Below, in pieces: positions 7,869 through 17,243 of a stretch of DNA of 64,000 nucleotides; the stretch's first letter is position 1; every line of letters starts with the position of its first letter. Source of the stretch: an uncultured Bacilli bacterium (GTDB lineage Bacteria > Bacillota_I > Bacilli_A > RF39 > UBA660); assembly GCA_934162125.1 (NCBI GenBank), contig CAKPHU010000007.1, forward strand, positions 1-64,000, given 5' to 3'. Under the pieces are notes generated by a model, which was given only the letters and a program-made list of their open reading frames with translations, did not search any database and was not told the origin of the DNA. The translations under genes were made by a program, and so were the position numbers.

Positions 7869-8375
7869 CTAATTTATATTTACTTTTTTATATTTCTTAG
7901 GTAGTAGTTTTATTATCAAAAATACTATTTCTACATAGATAATGTTTAAAAGCAGACTGTGAATAATTTTGTAGAACAGTGCCCCCATTGTGATTGGGAT
8001 TAGATTAAACGTTACTAAAATGATGGCAGTTAATACTTCATATAAAGTTATTGTTATGGTAGTATAAATTGCTATGTTAAGACAATTTGTTTCTAGATAT
8101 TTATGCATATATTTGATTGCCACAGCAAGTCCAAGAAAGATAATTGCATTGTAGAAAAGTAAGTTGGTATATAGTAAGTCGTATACAAGTCCAGTAATAG
8201 CTGCTGTTATGTAATAATTCTGCTCTTTTTTGATATTTAGTGGATAAATTAAGATTAGTGATACGATTGTTAACATTGGCGTAAATAGCGATAGAGCATT
8301 TGGTGTGTATGGCAGGATATTTGAAAGTAGTCCGTCTAGTAGTATAGAGATTATGACAATTATTAGAGAAAGCAT
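7869..8375 (-). CDS. mreD: Rod-shape determining protein MreD
   Basis: 168 residues, almost entirely hydrophobic with five or six membrane helices, the size and profile of MreD. It starts at the ATG overlapping the mreC stop (8375) and is followed by spoIVFA. MreD works with MreC in the elongasome that guides lateral wall synthesis. Sequence conservation of MreD is weak, so the call rests on topology, length and its position directly after mreC. Confidence 0.8.
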   Translation of the reverse strand: MLSLIIVIISILLDGLLSNILPYTPNALSLFTPMLTIVSLILIYPLNIKKEQNYYITAAITGLVYDLLYTNLLFYNAIIFLGLAVAIKYMHKYLETNCLNIAIYTTITITLYEVLTAIILVTFNLIPITMGALFYKIIHSLLLNIIYVEIVFLIIKLLPKKYKKVNIN

Positions 8376-9172
8376 TACTTAGCCTCCTTTAATACGGTTA
8401 CATAATGAATACTATTAAAGTTTTGTTTGGTTTTAATGTAGACATTACGGCTAAGGTTATATTTGTCACTTTCTATTTTTTCAACTGTTCCTACATATAT
8501 TCCGGCTGGGAATACTTCACCTAGTCCACTTGTCACTACTACATCGTTTTCTTTAACAGGGATTGTTTTATCAACACCTTCAATTTTTAAAAGGTTGTTT
8601 TCATAATCATAGCCATTTAGGATGGCATAGGTATCGTTTCCTTCTAATTTTATGGCAACACTTACTTTGTAATTTACATCATCTGAAGTAATTAGTTTTA
8701 CTTCACTAGTAGTTGGATAAACCTTTGATATTTTACCAATTAGACCGTTAGCAGTTATTACAGCCATATCTTTTTTTAGACCATTGTTACTTCCTTTATC
8801 AATTTCTAAGGTGTTAAACCAGTAACTTTTATTTCTTGATAGAATTGTAGCGTTTTCAATGTCATATTCTGTTAATGTTTTGTTTAGTTCTAGAAGTTCT
8901 TTAAGTTCTTTAACTTCCTCTTTTAAAGTGTCGTTGGCATTCTTTTCTATTGTGCAACTTTTAGTTTGATCCTTGTCTTTAGACTTTTGGGAGTTTGAAA
9001 ATGGATAAATTGTTAGTTTTTGGAAAAAATTGGTAATTTCTTTGGAAACTTTTTCTGGCATAGATACGTCTCTAGTAAATGTAAGAGAGATGGCTAATAG
9101 GATTAGGATGGCTAGCGATGTGGAGATAATTATCACTGTTTTTTTCCTTTTATCTAGCTTTTTTTTATACAT
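8375..9172 (-). CDS. mreC: Rod-shape determining protein MreC
   Basis: 265 residues: a cytoplasmic Lys/Arg-rich tail, one membrane helix (residues 12-30), a coiled-coil (about residues 75-97, rich in Glu/Leu/Lys) and the MreC beta domain (LLSRN-type start ATILSRNKSYWFNTL, then KDMAVITANGLIGKI and VVTSGLGEVFPAGIYVG). MreC scaffolds the peptidoglycan elongation complex outside the membrane. RBS AAGGAGG upstream of the ATG. The gene directly upstream is radC; mreB, normally between radC and mreC, is missing here. Confidence 0.92.
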   Translation of the reverse strand: MYKKKLDKRKKTVIIISTSLAILILLAISLTFTRDVSMPEKVSKEITNFFQKLTIYPFSNSQKSKDKDQTKSCTIEKNANDTLKEEVKELKELLELNKTLTEYDIENATILSRNKSYWFNTLEIDKGSNNGLKKDMAVITANGLIGKISKVYPTTSEVKLITSDDVNYKVSVAIKLEGNDTYAILNGYDYENNLLKIEGVDKTIPVKENDVVVTSGLGEVFPAGIYVGTVEKIESDKYNLSRNVYIKTKQNFNSIHYVTVLKEAK

Positions 9173-9227
9173 GTTAGTTAGGCCTCCTTGTCGATTTAAT
9201 TATAGTATATTTTAGAGTTAGGAGCAA

Positions 9228-9914
9228 TTAAAGATTTAAAATATTGTTATGTTCATAGAAACTATAATAAGAATCATCTCCGATTATTAGATGATCAAGG
9301 ACTGGTATGCCCTGAAGTTGTCCTATTTTTACTAGTTGATCTGTAAAGGCTATGTCAGCTTTACTTGGAGTTAGATCGTTGCTTGGATGGTTGTGAAGGC
9401 AGATGATGCTGGTGGCACTTACTTTGTAGGCCTCCTTGAAAATTTCACGTGGATGAGTAGTACTGCAGTTAATTGTACCCATAAATAATAATTTCCTTTC
9501 AATTAATTCTTGTTTGTTATTTAGATAGAAGCAATAAAATAATTCTTGTTTTTTGTCTTTGAAGAGATAACGTGATGCACTATATATTTTGGCTGGATTA
9601 TTCATTTTTAAGAGTTTTTCAGTTGGATTTAAATAGATACGTTTTCCTAGTTCTATCGCGGCAAGCAGTTCAAGGGCTTTTACCTCACCTATTCCTTTTA
9701 TTTGAGTTAATTCGTTTAGAGAAATATTTTCTAAATCTTTTAAAGAATATTTTTTTAGGATTTCAAGTGCTAATCCTGTAACACTTTGACTTTTTGTACC
9801 AGTCTTCAGAATGATTGATAGAACCTCTGTATCACTTAGATTTGAACTTCCTATGCTTTTTAGACGCTCTCTCGGACGTTCTGATACTGGTATACTTTTA
9901 ATTGTATTGTAAAT
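9228..9914 (-). CDS. radC: RadC family protein (JAB/MPN domain), apparent ATT start
   Basis: The C-terminal JAB domain is plain: HPREIFKEA, the metal motif HNHPSND and DHLIIGD. The first ATG (9605) would give only this domain, but the same frame upstream encodes a typical RadC N-terminus: SERPRERL, then a helix-hairpin-helix region (IKGIGEVKALELLAAIELG). No ATG, GTG or TTG occurs between the upstream in-frame TAA (about 9929) and 9605. ATT at 9914 lies four bases after GGTGA, exactly the spacing seen for ATG in neighbours such as the genes at 10404 and 39361. A start there gives 228 residues, the family's usual length. RadC-type JAB proteins are of unsettled function; the old DNA-repair assignment is doubtful. 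Confidence 0.85.
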   Translation of the reverse strand: MYNTIKSIPVSERPRERLKSIGSSNLSDTEVLSIILKTGTKSQSVTGLALEILKKYSLKDLENISLNELTQIKGIGEVKALELLAAIELGKRIYLNPTEKLLKMNNPAKIYSASRYLFKDKKQELFYCFYLNNKQELIERKLLFMGTINCSTTHPREIFKEAYKVSATSIICLHNHPSNDLTPSKADIAFTDQLVKIGQLQGIPVLDHLIIGDDSYYSFYEHNNILNL

Positions 9915-9951
9915 AATATCACCCTTTTATATTATTTAACAAAAATGATGA

Positions 9952-10404
9952 TCAACTTTCTTTTCTTGTAATTTCTTCATAATTTGCTAGGACAACTTCT
10001 TCGATTGTTAGCATTTCACTTTCACTGATGTCGTTGTTGAGAAGTAAATCAAATTGAGTAACGTTGTTGTAAAATTCTTCATTTTTTAATTCAACTTCTT
10101 TTATGTAAACTTGATAACCTTGATTTTCATAAAGTTGTTTTAATTTTTCAGCAACTTTTAAATTTTTTGTGATACCCAAATATACATAGTATTTATCATT
10201 TGTCTTTTCAACTAGTTTGGTTTCAATATTTTTAGTGTTTTCAGCTAAATTTTCTTCAGATGAGTAAATTCCTTCTTGAAGAAAGTAATATGATTCGCCT
10301 GTTTTAAAGGTGGGGAGAGACTTAAAGTTTTCAATGTTTAGATATTTTCCTAGAACTATTCCTACTATAACTGAGATAAAACCATAGATTATTGTTTTCT
10401 TCAT
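9952..10404 (-). CDS. SpoIIB-like membrane protein with SPOR-type domain
   Basis: 150 residues from ATG 10404 (GGTGATAAT upstream); the longer frame to 10464 has no ribosome site and runs into the valS terminator. One membrane helix (residues 4-21) is followed by an extracytoplasmic region with a SPOR-like pattern (YYVYLGITKNLKVAEKL followed by GYQVYIKEVEL). SPOR domains bind denuded glycan at septa. Its position between valS and radC is that of spoIIB in B. subtilis, which directs septal wall dissolution at engulfment. The match is mainly positional and structural, so the gene symbol is left blank. Confidence 0.65.
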   Translation of the reverse strand: MKKTIIYGFISVIVGIVLGKYLNIENFKSLPTFKTGESYYFLQEGIYSSEENLAENTKNIETKLVEKTNDKYYVYLGITKNLKVAEKLKQLYENQGYQVYIKEVELKNEEFYNNVTQFDLLLNNDISESEMLTIEEVVLANYEEITRKES

Positions 10405-10451
10405 ATTATCACCGTGATTATAGTAACACTTGTAGAGGATAGTTTTATGTC

Positions 10452-10488
10452 GAAAAAAAAGCAATCTTCTAAAAAAGACTGCTTTTTT
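10452..10488 (-). terminator. Terminator of valS
   Basis: AAAGCAGTCTT pairs with AAGATTGCTTT on the minus strand, followed by a T run, just after the valS stop. Confidence 0.85.
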
Positions 10489-10490
10489 TG

Positions 10491-13022
10491 CTATTTTTCT
10501 AATAATGCTAATTTTTCAATTTCCTCAGCTAACTTCTTACGATCTAGGTCAACAATGTTACTTGGAGCTTTGTTTACGTAGTTTTCGTTAGCAAGTAATG
10601 CTTGACGACGAGCAATAGATTGTTTTAATTTTGCAATTTCTTCTTCTTTTGCTTTAGTATCAACTGCTTCTTGTTCAAAGAAATATGTAATATTAATATG
10701 TGCTGATTTATAATTGCAACTTACCATATTATCAGGATCTTCACTGCATAATGCTTCTTCTGTTATCTTTAATTGGGAAGCATATATTTTAATTAATTCT
10801 TCTTTGCAGATGAAGTTTACTTTAGCTTCTTTTGTTATTTTGTTTGAAGCTTTTAAATTTCTGATGGCAACAATATCTTCTAGGACACTTTCTAATTCTT
10901 CTTTTTCGTCCTTGTAAACTTCTTTTTTGTTATAAGTAGGATATGGTGCTATCATAATTGACTCTGAATCTTTAATTGGTAATTTTTGGTATATTTCTTC
11001 TGTTACATATGGCATAAATGGATGTAATAGTTTTAAAATGTCAGTTAAAACTTCTAGAAGAACACTCTTTGTTGTAGTAGTCATGTGACCTTTTGTTAAT
11101 TCAATATACCAATCACAGAAATCTTCCCAGATGAAGCTATACAATTCGTTTCCAACATTGTGGAAATCATATTTGTCCATATTTTTGATGACATTCTTTA
11201 TTAAAAGATTTTTCTTTGTTAAAATCCACTTGTCATATAGAGCTAACTCTTTTGGATTTATTTCTTTTTCTGTAAGATCAGATATGTTCATTAAAACGTA
11301 ACGTGAAGCGTTCCATAACTTGTTGATAAAGTTCCATGATGATTTAACTTTTTCTTCATCGTAACGTAAATCCATTCCTGGAGCTGAGTTTGTTGTTAAG
11401 AAGAAACGTAAAGCATCACAGCCATATTCTTTTATGACATCCATAGGGTCAACTCCGTTGCCTAATGACTTACTCATTTTTCGACCTTCTTTGTCACGGA
11501 TTAAACCGTGGATTAAACAGTCTTTAAATGGGCGTTTGTTAGTGAACTCTAGGCCTTGGAAAGTCATTCTATTTACCCAGAATGGGATTATGTCATAACC
11601 TGTTACTAAGACATCGTTTGGATAATATCTTTGAAGTAGCTCAGTATTTTCTGGCCATCCTAAAGTTGAGAAAGGCCATAATGCACTAGAGAACCATGTG
11701 TCTAGAACATCTGGATCTTGTGTCCAACCTTTTCCTGGACAATCTATTTGGACTTTTACTTCATCATCTTTATACCATGCTGGTATACGATGACCCCACC
11801 ATAATTGACGAGAAATGCACCAGTCATATGTTATTTCCATCCAGTGATTCATTATTTTTTCATAGCGAGGTGGAACAAAGTTAACTTTTGTATCTTTATT
11901 CTTTTGATTTTCTAGAACACGGTCTGCAAGTGGGCGCATCTTTACGAACCATTGTTTTGATAGGTATGGCTCAACTACGGCATCACTTCTTTGACTATGT
12001 CCAACAGAGTGAACCATTGGCTCTATCTTTATTAGTAGGTCGGCAGCTTCTAGATCTTTTATTAATTCTTCACGACATTTTTCACGACTCATACCACAAT
12101 ATTTTCCAGCATTTTCATTCATAGTGGCATCTGGATTCATAACAATTATTCTTTCAAGATTATGGCGAGTTCCTACTTCAAAATCGTTAGGATCGTGAGC
12201 TGGTGTTATTTTAACAACTCCTGTTCCAAATTCTGGATCTGCATGTTCATCTGCTACTACTGGAATTAATTTATTAACGATAGGTAGAACTACGTTCTTA
12301 CCAATTAGGTGTTTATATCTTTTATCTTTTGGGTTTACAGCAACGGCAGTATCACCAAATAGAGTTTCTGGTCGTGTAGTTGCAACCTCTAGGTATTCAT
12401 CTGTTCCTTCGATGAAGTATTTTATGTGATAAAAGGCACCTTTATCTTCTTTGTAAACAACTTCCTCAGTTGATAGAGCTGTCATTTGAACTGGATCCCA
12501 ATTTATGATTCTTTCCCCACGATAGATTAGACCTTTGTTGTATAAATCAATAAATACTTGATTTACTGCTCGGTTTAATCCTTCATCAAGGGTGAATCTT
12601 TCTTTTGAATAGTCAACAGAGATTCCCATTTTTGCCCATTGTTCGTGGATTGTGTTAGCGTACTCTTCTTTCCATGCCCATGCTTGCTTTAGCCATTCTT
12701 CACGTTTCATGTCTCTTGGATTAATACCTTGTTCTCTTAATCTGGCATCAACCTTTCCTTGTGTTGCAATACCTGCATGGTCCATTCCTGGTAACCATAG
12801 GCAGTCATAACCTTGCATTCTCTTATAGCGGATAATAAGATCTTGAAGAGTGACATCCCATGCATGACCTAAGTGTAGTTTTCCTGTAACATTTGGTGGA
12901 GGTATAACTATACAAAATGGTGTTTTTGTACTTTTTTCATCACACTTGAAATACTCTTTTGCTTTCCATTCATCATATTTTCCTTTTTCTACTTCTAGAT
13001 GGTTGTATTTTTTATCTAGCAT
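10491..13022 (-). CDS. valS: Valyl-tRNA synthetase
   Basis: 843 residues, class Ia. HIGH motif appears as LHLGHAW in the [15 protein letters not shown] segment (about residues 42-56), KMSKS appears as [11 protein letters not shown] (about residue 515), the editing domain contains [15 protein letters not shown], and the C-terminus ends with the ValRS coiled-coil arm (from about residue 780, [19 protein letters not shown]). It attaches valine to tRNA-Val and clears mischarged threonine. ATG at 13022 has AAAGGAGTGAT. It is preceded by a T-box riboswitch and promoter and followed by its own terminator, so it is transcribed alone. Confidence 0.98.
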   Translation of the reverse strand: MLDKKYNHLEVEKGKYDEWKAKEYFKCDEKSTKTPFCIVIPPPNVTGKLHLGHAWDVTLQDLIIRYKRMQGYDCLWLPGMDHAGIATQGKVDARLREQGINPRDMKREEWLKQAWAWKEEYANTIHEQWAKMGISVDYSKERFTLDEGLNRAVNQVFIDLYNKGLIYRGERIINWDPVQMTALSTEEVVYKEDKGAFYHIKYFIEGTDEYLEVATTRPETLFGDTAVAVNPKDKRYKHLIGKNVVLPIVNKLIPVVADEHADPEFGTGVVKITPAHDPNDFEVGTRHNLERIIVMNPDATMNENAGKYCGMSREKCREELIKDLEAADLLIKIEPMVHSVGHSQRSDAVVEPYLSKQWFVKMRPLADRVLENQKNKDTKVNFVPPRYEKIMNHWMEITYDWCISRQLWWGHRIPAWYKDDEVKVQIDCPGKGWTQDPDVLDTWFSSALWPFSTLGWPENTELLQRYYPNDVLVTGYDIIPFWVNRMTFQGLEFTNKRPFKDCLIHGLIRDKEGRKMSKSLGNGVDPMDVIKEYGCDALRFFLTTNSAPGMDLRYDEEKVKSSWNFINKLWNASRYVLMNISDLTEKEINPKELALYDKWILTKKNLLIKNVIKNMDKYDFHNVGNELYSFIWEDFCDWYIELTKGHMTTTTKSVLLEVLTDILKLLHPFMPYVTEEIYQKLPIKDSESIMIAPYPTYNKKEVYKDEKEELESVLEDIVAIRNLKASNKITKEAKVNFICKEELIKIYASQLKITEEALCSEDPDNMVSCNYKSAHINITYFFEQEAVDTKAKEEEIAKLKQSIARRQALLANENYVNKAPSNIVDLDRKKLAEEIEKLALLEK

Positions 13023-13043
13023 TTTTCATCACTCCTTTATAAA

Positions 13044-13285
13044 TAAAAAAATCTCAGTCTAAAGGACGAGATTTTCGTGGTACCACCTTAATTTAATATC
13101 AATACTTCTTTGATAGATTAATATTCTTCATTTGATAACGGCTTCTAACCGGGATTACTTACTTTATTTCAGAAATCATGCTCCTCTGCTACCTTCATTA
13201 TTTGATTATGTCCATTTTCACCTAGCCATGAACTCTCTGCAAAAATCTAAATAATTACTCCTCAGATTCGTCGCATCTATGTGTT
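13044..13285 (-). promoter_or_regulatory. T-box riboswitch controlling valS
   Basis: The T-box core AAGGTGGTACCACG lies at 13089-13076 and overlaps the terminator stem (13072-13051, then T run to 13044). Its TGGT matches the ACCA end of tRNA-Val. Stem I (from about 13280) has ATTATTT pairing with AAATAAT around an internal loop TGAAGGTAG, giving a GTA (Val) specifier at 13192-13190. Uncharged tRNA-Val would favour the antiterminator. Confidence 0.92.
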
Positions 13286-13314
13286 AGTATAGCCTATTTC
13301 AGATTATTTTTCAA
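13286..13314 (-). promoter_or_regulatory. Promoter of the valS leader
   Basis: TTGAAA (13314-13309) and TATACT (13291-13286) with 17-base spacing, immediately before the T-box leader. Confidence 0.75.
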
Positions 13315-13389
13315 TATTTTTTTGTTTTTTTTGCACAGAAGGTAAACTTTTGATTTTGGTGGTTTGCTTTAATTGCTGACTGAATATTT

Positions 13390-13418
13390 TTGATTTTAGA
13401 CTTTTTATATGGTAATAT
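13390..13418 (+). promoter_or_regulatory. Promoter of the dCMP deaminase gene
   Basis: TTGATT (13390-13395) and TAATAT (13413-13418) with 17-base spacing, followed by ACGGAGGT and the ATG at 13437. Confidence 0.55.
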
Positions 13419-13436
13419 AGTTTTACGGAGGTAATT

Positions 13437-13964
13437 ATGAAAGTTGTTAATAATGTACAAAATATAAAAAGAGATGACTATATTTCTTGGGATGAATATT
13501 TTATCGGAATTGCAAAGTTGTCATCAATGAGAAGTAAAGACCCTAGTACACAAGTAGGATGCTGTATTGTTAGTCAGGATAATAGAATTTTGTCAGTCGG
13601 CTATAATGGTGCTCCAAATGGATTTGATGATGATTTGTTTCCTTGGGGACGTATTGGTGATAGTCTTGACACTAAATATATGTATGTTTGCCATAGTGAA
13701 TTAAATGCTATTTTAAATTATCGTGGTAATACTCAGGATTTGCAAGGTGCTAAAATTTATGTCAGATTTTTTCCTTGCAACGAATGTGCAAAGGCAATAA
13801 TTCAGTCTGGGATTAAAGAAGTTATTTACTCACATTCTTATGATTATGATAATCATAGCGATGAGATGGAAGCTTCCATTAGAATGTTTGAAAAGTGCGG
13901 AGTTAAGTATCGTAAATTCGAAGCAAATGAACGTAAAAGCATTATTTTAACATTAGATGATTAG
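13437..13964 (+). CDS. dCMP deaminase (ComEB-like)
   Basis: 175 residues of the cytidine/deoxycytidylate deaminase family. The zinc site is formed by CHSELNAI (His and catalytic Glu) and PCNECAK (two Cys); SKDPSTQVGCCIV and GYNGAPNGFDD are the substrate-binding segments of dCMP deaminases. It converts dCMP to dUMP, feeding dTMP synthesis; an allosteric dCTP/dTTP site is usual. RBS ACGGAGGT, own promoter and terminator, so monocistronic. B. subtilis ComEB has this activity, but no competence genes adjoin it here. Confidence 0.92.
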   Translation: MKVVNNVQNIKRDDYISWDEYFIGIAKLSSMRSKDPSTQVGCCIVSQDNRILSVGYNGAPNGFDDDLFPWGRIGDSLDTKYMYVCHSELNAILNYRGNTQDLQGAKIYVRFFPCNECAKAIIQSGIKEVIYSHSYDYDNHSDEMEASIRMFEKCGVKYRKFEANERKSIILTLDD

Positions 13965-13993
13965 ATAGAAGAAATTTATATAGTTAGGAAGAA

Positions 13994-14027
13994 AAAGCTA
14001 CACACTTTGTGATGTGTAGCTTTTTTT
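13994..14027 (+). terminator. Bidirectional terminator between dCMP deaminase and cyclophilin
   Basis: An 11-bp stem (13994-14004 with 14013-14023, AAGCTACACA) is flanked by A and T runs on its two sides, so it can serve the plus gene and the convergent minus gene. Confidence 0.85.
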
Positions 14028-14048
14028 GTTGTGTTTGTTGACTTTTAC

Positions 14049-14735
14049 TTATTTTTCAATTTTTTCTACGTCTGGATATGATTTACCTTTTAAGTCTATT
14101 ACCGCCTTTTTTATGGTTAGATTGTGAGATAATTTTCCAGAATCTGGATCACTAATTGTTTCTGTAGTAACTATTTTTTCTATATTAGACCAGCCATCAA
14201 TTACTTTTCCAAAAGTAGCATATTGTTCATCTAAGTATGGGGCATCGTCCAGCATGATGAAAAATTGACTGCCTGCCGTGTCATTAGAAATGCTAGTCCT
14301 TGCCATAGATACAATGCCTTTTGTGTGTTTTAAATTGTTTGTAAAACCATTTGATGTAAATTCTCCTTTGATTGTATATCCTGGGCCACCAGTTCCAGTA
14401 CCGCTTGGGTCTCCTCCTTGCAAAACAAATCCTGGTACTAAACGATGAAATGTATTGTTGTCGTAAAATCCACTTTTAACTAGTGAAATGAAATTATTTA
14501 CAGTGTTTGGAGCTATTTCTGGGTATAGTTCGATAACAACTGAGCCATAATTTTCTATGTACATAGCTACAACTGGATTTGTTGTGTCATATTGTGTTAA
14601 AGATAATTCATTTGTATTTTGTGTATAATCAATATTCAAAAGATTCTCCTCCTTTTTTTCTGAATTTTGTGTACATCCATATGTAAAAATTGTAATTATC
14701 ATTAATGTTGTTAGTAGTAATATTTTTTTTCTCAT
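14049..14735 (-). CDS. Cyclophilin-type peptidyl-prolyl isomerase, lipoprotein
   Basis: 228 residues. A lipoprotein signal peptide ends in the lipobox TYGC (Cys about residue 21), so it is anchored outside the membrane. The cyclophilin fold follows: YGSVVIELYPEIAPNTVNNF, active-site FHRLVPGFVLQGGDP, GTGTGGPGYTIKGEF, and SQFFIMLDDAPYLDEQYATFGKV. It speeds proline isomerisation in secreted proteins. It lies 46 bp downstream of a flavoprotein on the same strand and shares a bidirectional terminator with the deaminase gene. Confidence 0.92.
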   Translation of the reverse strand: MRKKILLLTTLMIITIFTYGCTQNSEKKEENLLNIDYTQNTNELSLTQYDTTNPVVAMYIENYGSVVIELYPEIAPNTVNNFISLVKSGFYDNNTFHRLVPGFVLQGGDPSGTGTGGPGYTIKGEFTSNGFTNNLKHTKGIVSMARTSISNDTAGSQFFIMLDDAPYLDEQYATFGKVIDGWSNIEKIVTTETISDPDSGKLSHNLTIKKAVIDLKGKSYPDVEKIEK

Positions 14736-14781
14736 TTTATTCAGCCTTTTCTTTTTATAATTTTATGTTACGTTGTGTAAT

Positions 14782-16182
14782 CTATTCTGCCATTTTTTTA
14801 ATGATGTCTCTTGCAGCTACTAGACCAGTTGCGGCCGCTGTTACAATATTTCCAGCCTTGCCTGCTCCATCTCCTATGAAATATATATTATTGTTAGAAA
14901 GTTTAAAATTATTATCTGTCTCTATTTCATTACTGAAGAACTTTATCTCTGGTCCATATAATAATGTGTCATCGTTAGCAACACCTGGTATTATTTTATC
15001 TAGGGTATCTAGTCCTTCTATTATGTTTGTAATGATACGATGTGGGAGAACAAGTGCCAAGTCTCCTGCAACACAGTCTTTTAAAGTAGGTTCAATAAAT
15101 CCTTTATTTATACGATGCCATTCACTTCTTCGACCACTTCTTAAGTCTTTTAATGATTGAATAATTGGCTTTCCATCACCTAAAACGTTTGCAATTCTAG
15201 CGATGGACTCACCGTATAGGCGAGTATTAGTTACTGGTTGAGTTAAATTTACTTTTGATATGAAAGCAAAGTTGGTATTGGCACTCTTTTTTTCCTTTAA
15301 TGCATGACCATTTACACAAATATAGCCATAATAATTTTCTTTTGTAACATAGCCTCCTGGATTTGTACAGAATGTTCTTATCTCGTCATTGTATGTTTTT
15401 GTTTTTATAAAAATTGTTGGATCATAAATAACATTTGTTATGTCTTCCATAATGTCTTTTCTAACTTCTACACGAACACCAATTTCTATACTTTGAGATA
15501 AATATGGAATATTGTATTTGTCAGCAAGTTCTTGGACCCACTTAGCTCCAGTTCTACCTGGTGCTACAATTACGTTTGTGGTTGTTAATGTGGCCTCCTT
15601 TTTACCTGTTAAATAAGTTACTTCATGAGTATTTTCGTTCAATGTTTTAATGTCTGTAACATTTGCTCGATCTATTAGTGTGACATTATTTTTTTCCAAA
15701 TATTGGCAAATTCCTTCAATATATTCTGGAAGATGGTCACTTCCTAAATGTTTTTGTTTTATTAAAAGTAACTTAGCTCCAGATATTGCCACTTGTTTTC
15801 TTATCTCATTGGCCTTTTCTTGATTGCTTGGGTACACTTCAGCATCCATTTTGAACTTTGTAAAAATTTCTTCAGTTTCGTCAATAAGCTTGCATGCTGA
15901 ACTTTCTGGCATATATTTTGTTAAATCGCTTTTTCCTAATCGTGGAATGAAATTTAACTTGCCATCTGAAAATGTACCTGCTCCACCATAGCCTGATAGG
16001 ATTCCACATGGGTTACAATTTTGGCATGAAACTCCTTTTTTGTTCATAGGGCATATTCTTTTTGCCACTTTAAATCCTTTGTCTAAAATTGCTATTTTTA
16101 AATTTTTGTTCTGTGTTATTAATTCATAAGCACTAAATAAACCTGCCGGCCCTGCACCTATTATTACAACATCATATTTCAT
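14782..16182 (-). CDS. FAD-dependent oxidoreductase (COG2509-type flavoprotein)
   Basis: 466 residues with an N-terminal FAD-binding Rossmann motif (VIIGAGPAGLFSAYEL) and a C-terminal FAD-contact segment (NIYFIGDGAGKAGNIVTAAATG). A Cys cluster follows the first domain (CPMNKKGVSCQNCNPCG), with GYGGAGTFSDGKLN after it; this combination is typical of the uncharacterised FAD-dependent dehydrogenase family found in many Firmicutes. ATG at 16182 has GTAGGTGAT. The substrate is unknown. It may be co-transcribed with the cyclophilin downstream. Confidence 0.85.
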   Translation of the reverse strand: MKYDVVIIGAGPAGLFSAYELITQNKNLKIAILDKGFKVAKRICPMNKKGVSCQNCNPCGILSGYGGAGTFSDGKLNFIPRLGKSDLTKYMPESSACKLIDETEEIFTKFKMDAEVYPSNQEKANEIRKQVAISGAKLLLIKQKHLGSDHLPEYIEGICQYLEKNNVTLIDRANVTDIKTLNENTHEVTYLTGKKEATLTTTNVIVAPGRTGAKWVQELADKYNIPYLSQSIEIGVRVEVRKDIMEDITNVIYDPTIFIKTKTYNDEIRTFCTNPGGYVTKENYYGYICVNGHALKEKKSANTNFAFISKVNLTQPVTNTRLYGESIARIANVLGDGKPIIQSLKDLRSGRRSEWHRINKGFIEPTLKDCVAGDLALVLPHRIITNIIEGLDTLDKIIPGVANDDTLLYGPEIKFFSNEIETDNNFKLSNNNIYFIGDGAGKAGNIVTAAATGLVAARDIIKKMAE

Positions 16183-16325
16183 TTTATCACCTACTTTTTT
16201 ATTTTAACATATTTCTTAATCTTTTACTATTTATTTGTAAAGTTGGGGCGTTCTTTCATTTTGCTTGAAGGTTTAATACTTTTAGTTTATCATTTTCTAT
16301 GGTACAATGATTATGGTGATAGTAG

Positions 16326-17243
16326 ATGACAAGAGAAAAACTAAACCAAAAAAAGCAAAAGGAGATTTTTGCTGAAGAAGGAAAAGAAAAACGTAAGAAA
16401 GTTTTTTTTATTACTATAAAAGTTTTACTCATTATCACAGTGTGTGTTGCATTGTTTTATTGTTTAAATACTTATATTTTTACTGGGAAGTTAATAGTTA
16501 GGGAATATAGAATTACTAGTGACAAGCTTTCTTCGGAGTTTGATGGCTTGAAGATAGTTCAGTTTTCTGATTTACATTATGGTACTACTGTAAAGATGCC
16601 AGAAGTAAAAAAAGTAGTAACAAGAATAAATTATTTACAACCAGACATAGTTGTTTTCACAGGCGATTTAATTGATAAAAACCATAAAATCGATTCTAGT
16701 GAACAAGAAAAAATTATAACTGAGCTTTCTAAGATTAAAGCTGCTATTGGTAAATATGCAATTGATGGTGATGAGGACGAAAAATCTTTTTATACAATCT
16801 TCAATCAATGTGGATTTTCAATTTTGAACAATAGTTATGACTTGATTTACAATAACACTAATGATCCCTTGCTGCTTGCTGGCGTTAGTAGTAGCTTAAA
16901 AAAGGAAAATAACCTTGATGAAGCTTTGAACTACTTTTCTGGAGAGGGTGTTAATAATAATATTTATACTATTGTGTTAGAACATGAACCTGATTTGACT
17001 GATGATGTTTTAAATAAGCATTCTGCTGATTTGATTTTGGCAGGTCATTCACATAATGGAAGTATTAGGACACCTTGGAAAAGTACTATTTTTAAAGTTG
17101 TTGGTGCTAATAAATATGATAATGAATATTATAAATTTGAAAATTCCGAGTTATTTATATCAAGTGGAATTGGAACAAATGGTAGCGGCGTAAGATTGTT
17201 TTGTATGCCTTCGATAAGTCTATATAGATTATCGAGAGAATAA
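16326..17243 (+). CDS. Membrane-anchored metallophosphoesterase (YkuE-like)
   Basis: 305 residues: a charged cytoplasmic N-terminus, one membrane helix (about residues 25-48), then a calcineurin-like phosphoesterase domain outside the cell. Metal motifs are visible: QFSDLHYG (D-x-H), VFTGDLIDKN (GD), a degenerate GNHE at IDGDEDEKS where Gly-Asn-His is replaced, LEHEPDL (H) and LAGHSHNGSIR (GHxH). The altered GNHE site is notable. The family includes UDP-diacylglucosamine hydrolase-type and YkuE-like enzymes. The last 15 bp overlap the convergent carboxypeptidase gene. Confidence 0.82.
   Translation: MTREKLNQKKQKEIFAEEGKEKRKKVFFITIKVLLIITVCVALFYCLNTYIFTGKLIVREYRITSDKLSSEFDGLKIVQFSDLHYGTTVKMPEVKKVVTRINYLQPDIVVFTGDLIDKNHKIDSSEQEKIITELSKIKAAIGKYAIDGDEDEKSFYTIFNQCGFSILNNSYDLIYNNTNDPLLLAGVSSSLKKENNLDEALNYFSGEGVNNNIYTIVLEHEPDLTDDVLNKHSADLILAGHSHNGSIRTPWKSTIFKVVGANKYDNEYYKFENSELFISSGIGTNGSGVRLFCMPSISLYRLSRE

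Noticed and set aside
9228..9605. RadC as a truncated 125-residue gene or pseudogene
   Set aside because: The N-terminal domain is intact and in frame upstream; no frameshift or stop interrupts it. Only the start codon is unusual.
10405..10464. Longer start for the SpoIIB-like gene
   Set aside because: The extra 20 residues lie within the valS terminator region, have no ribosome site, and the ATG at 10404 has GGTGAT at good spacing.
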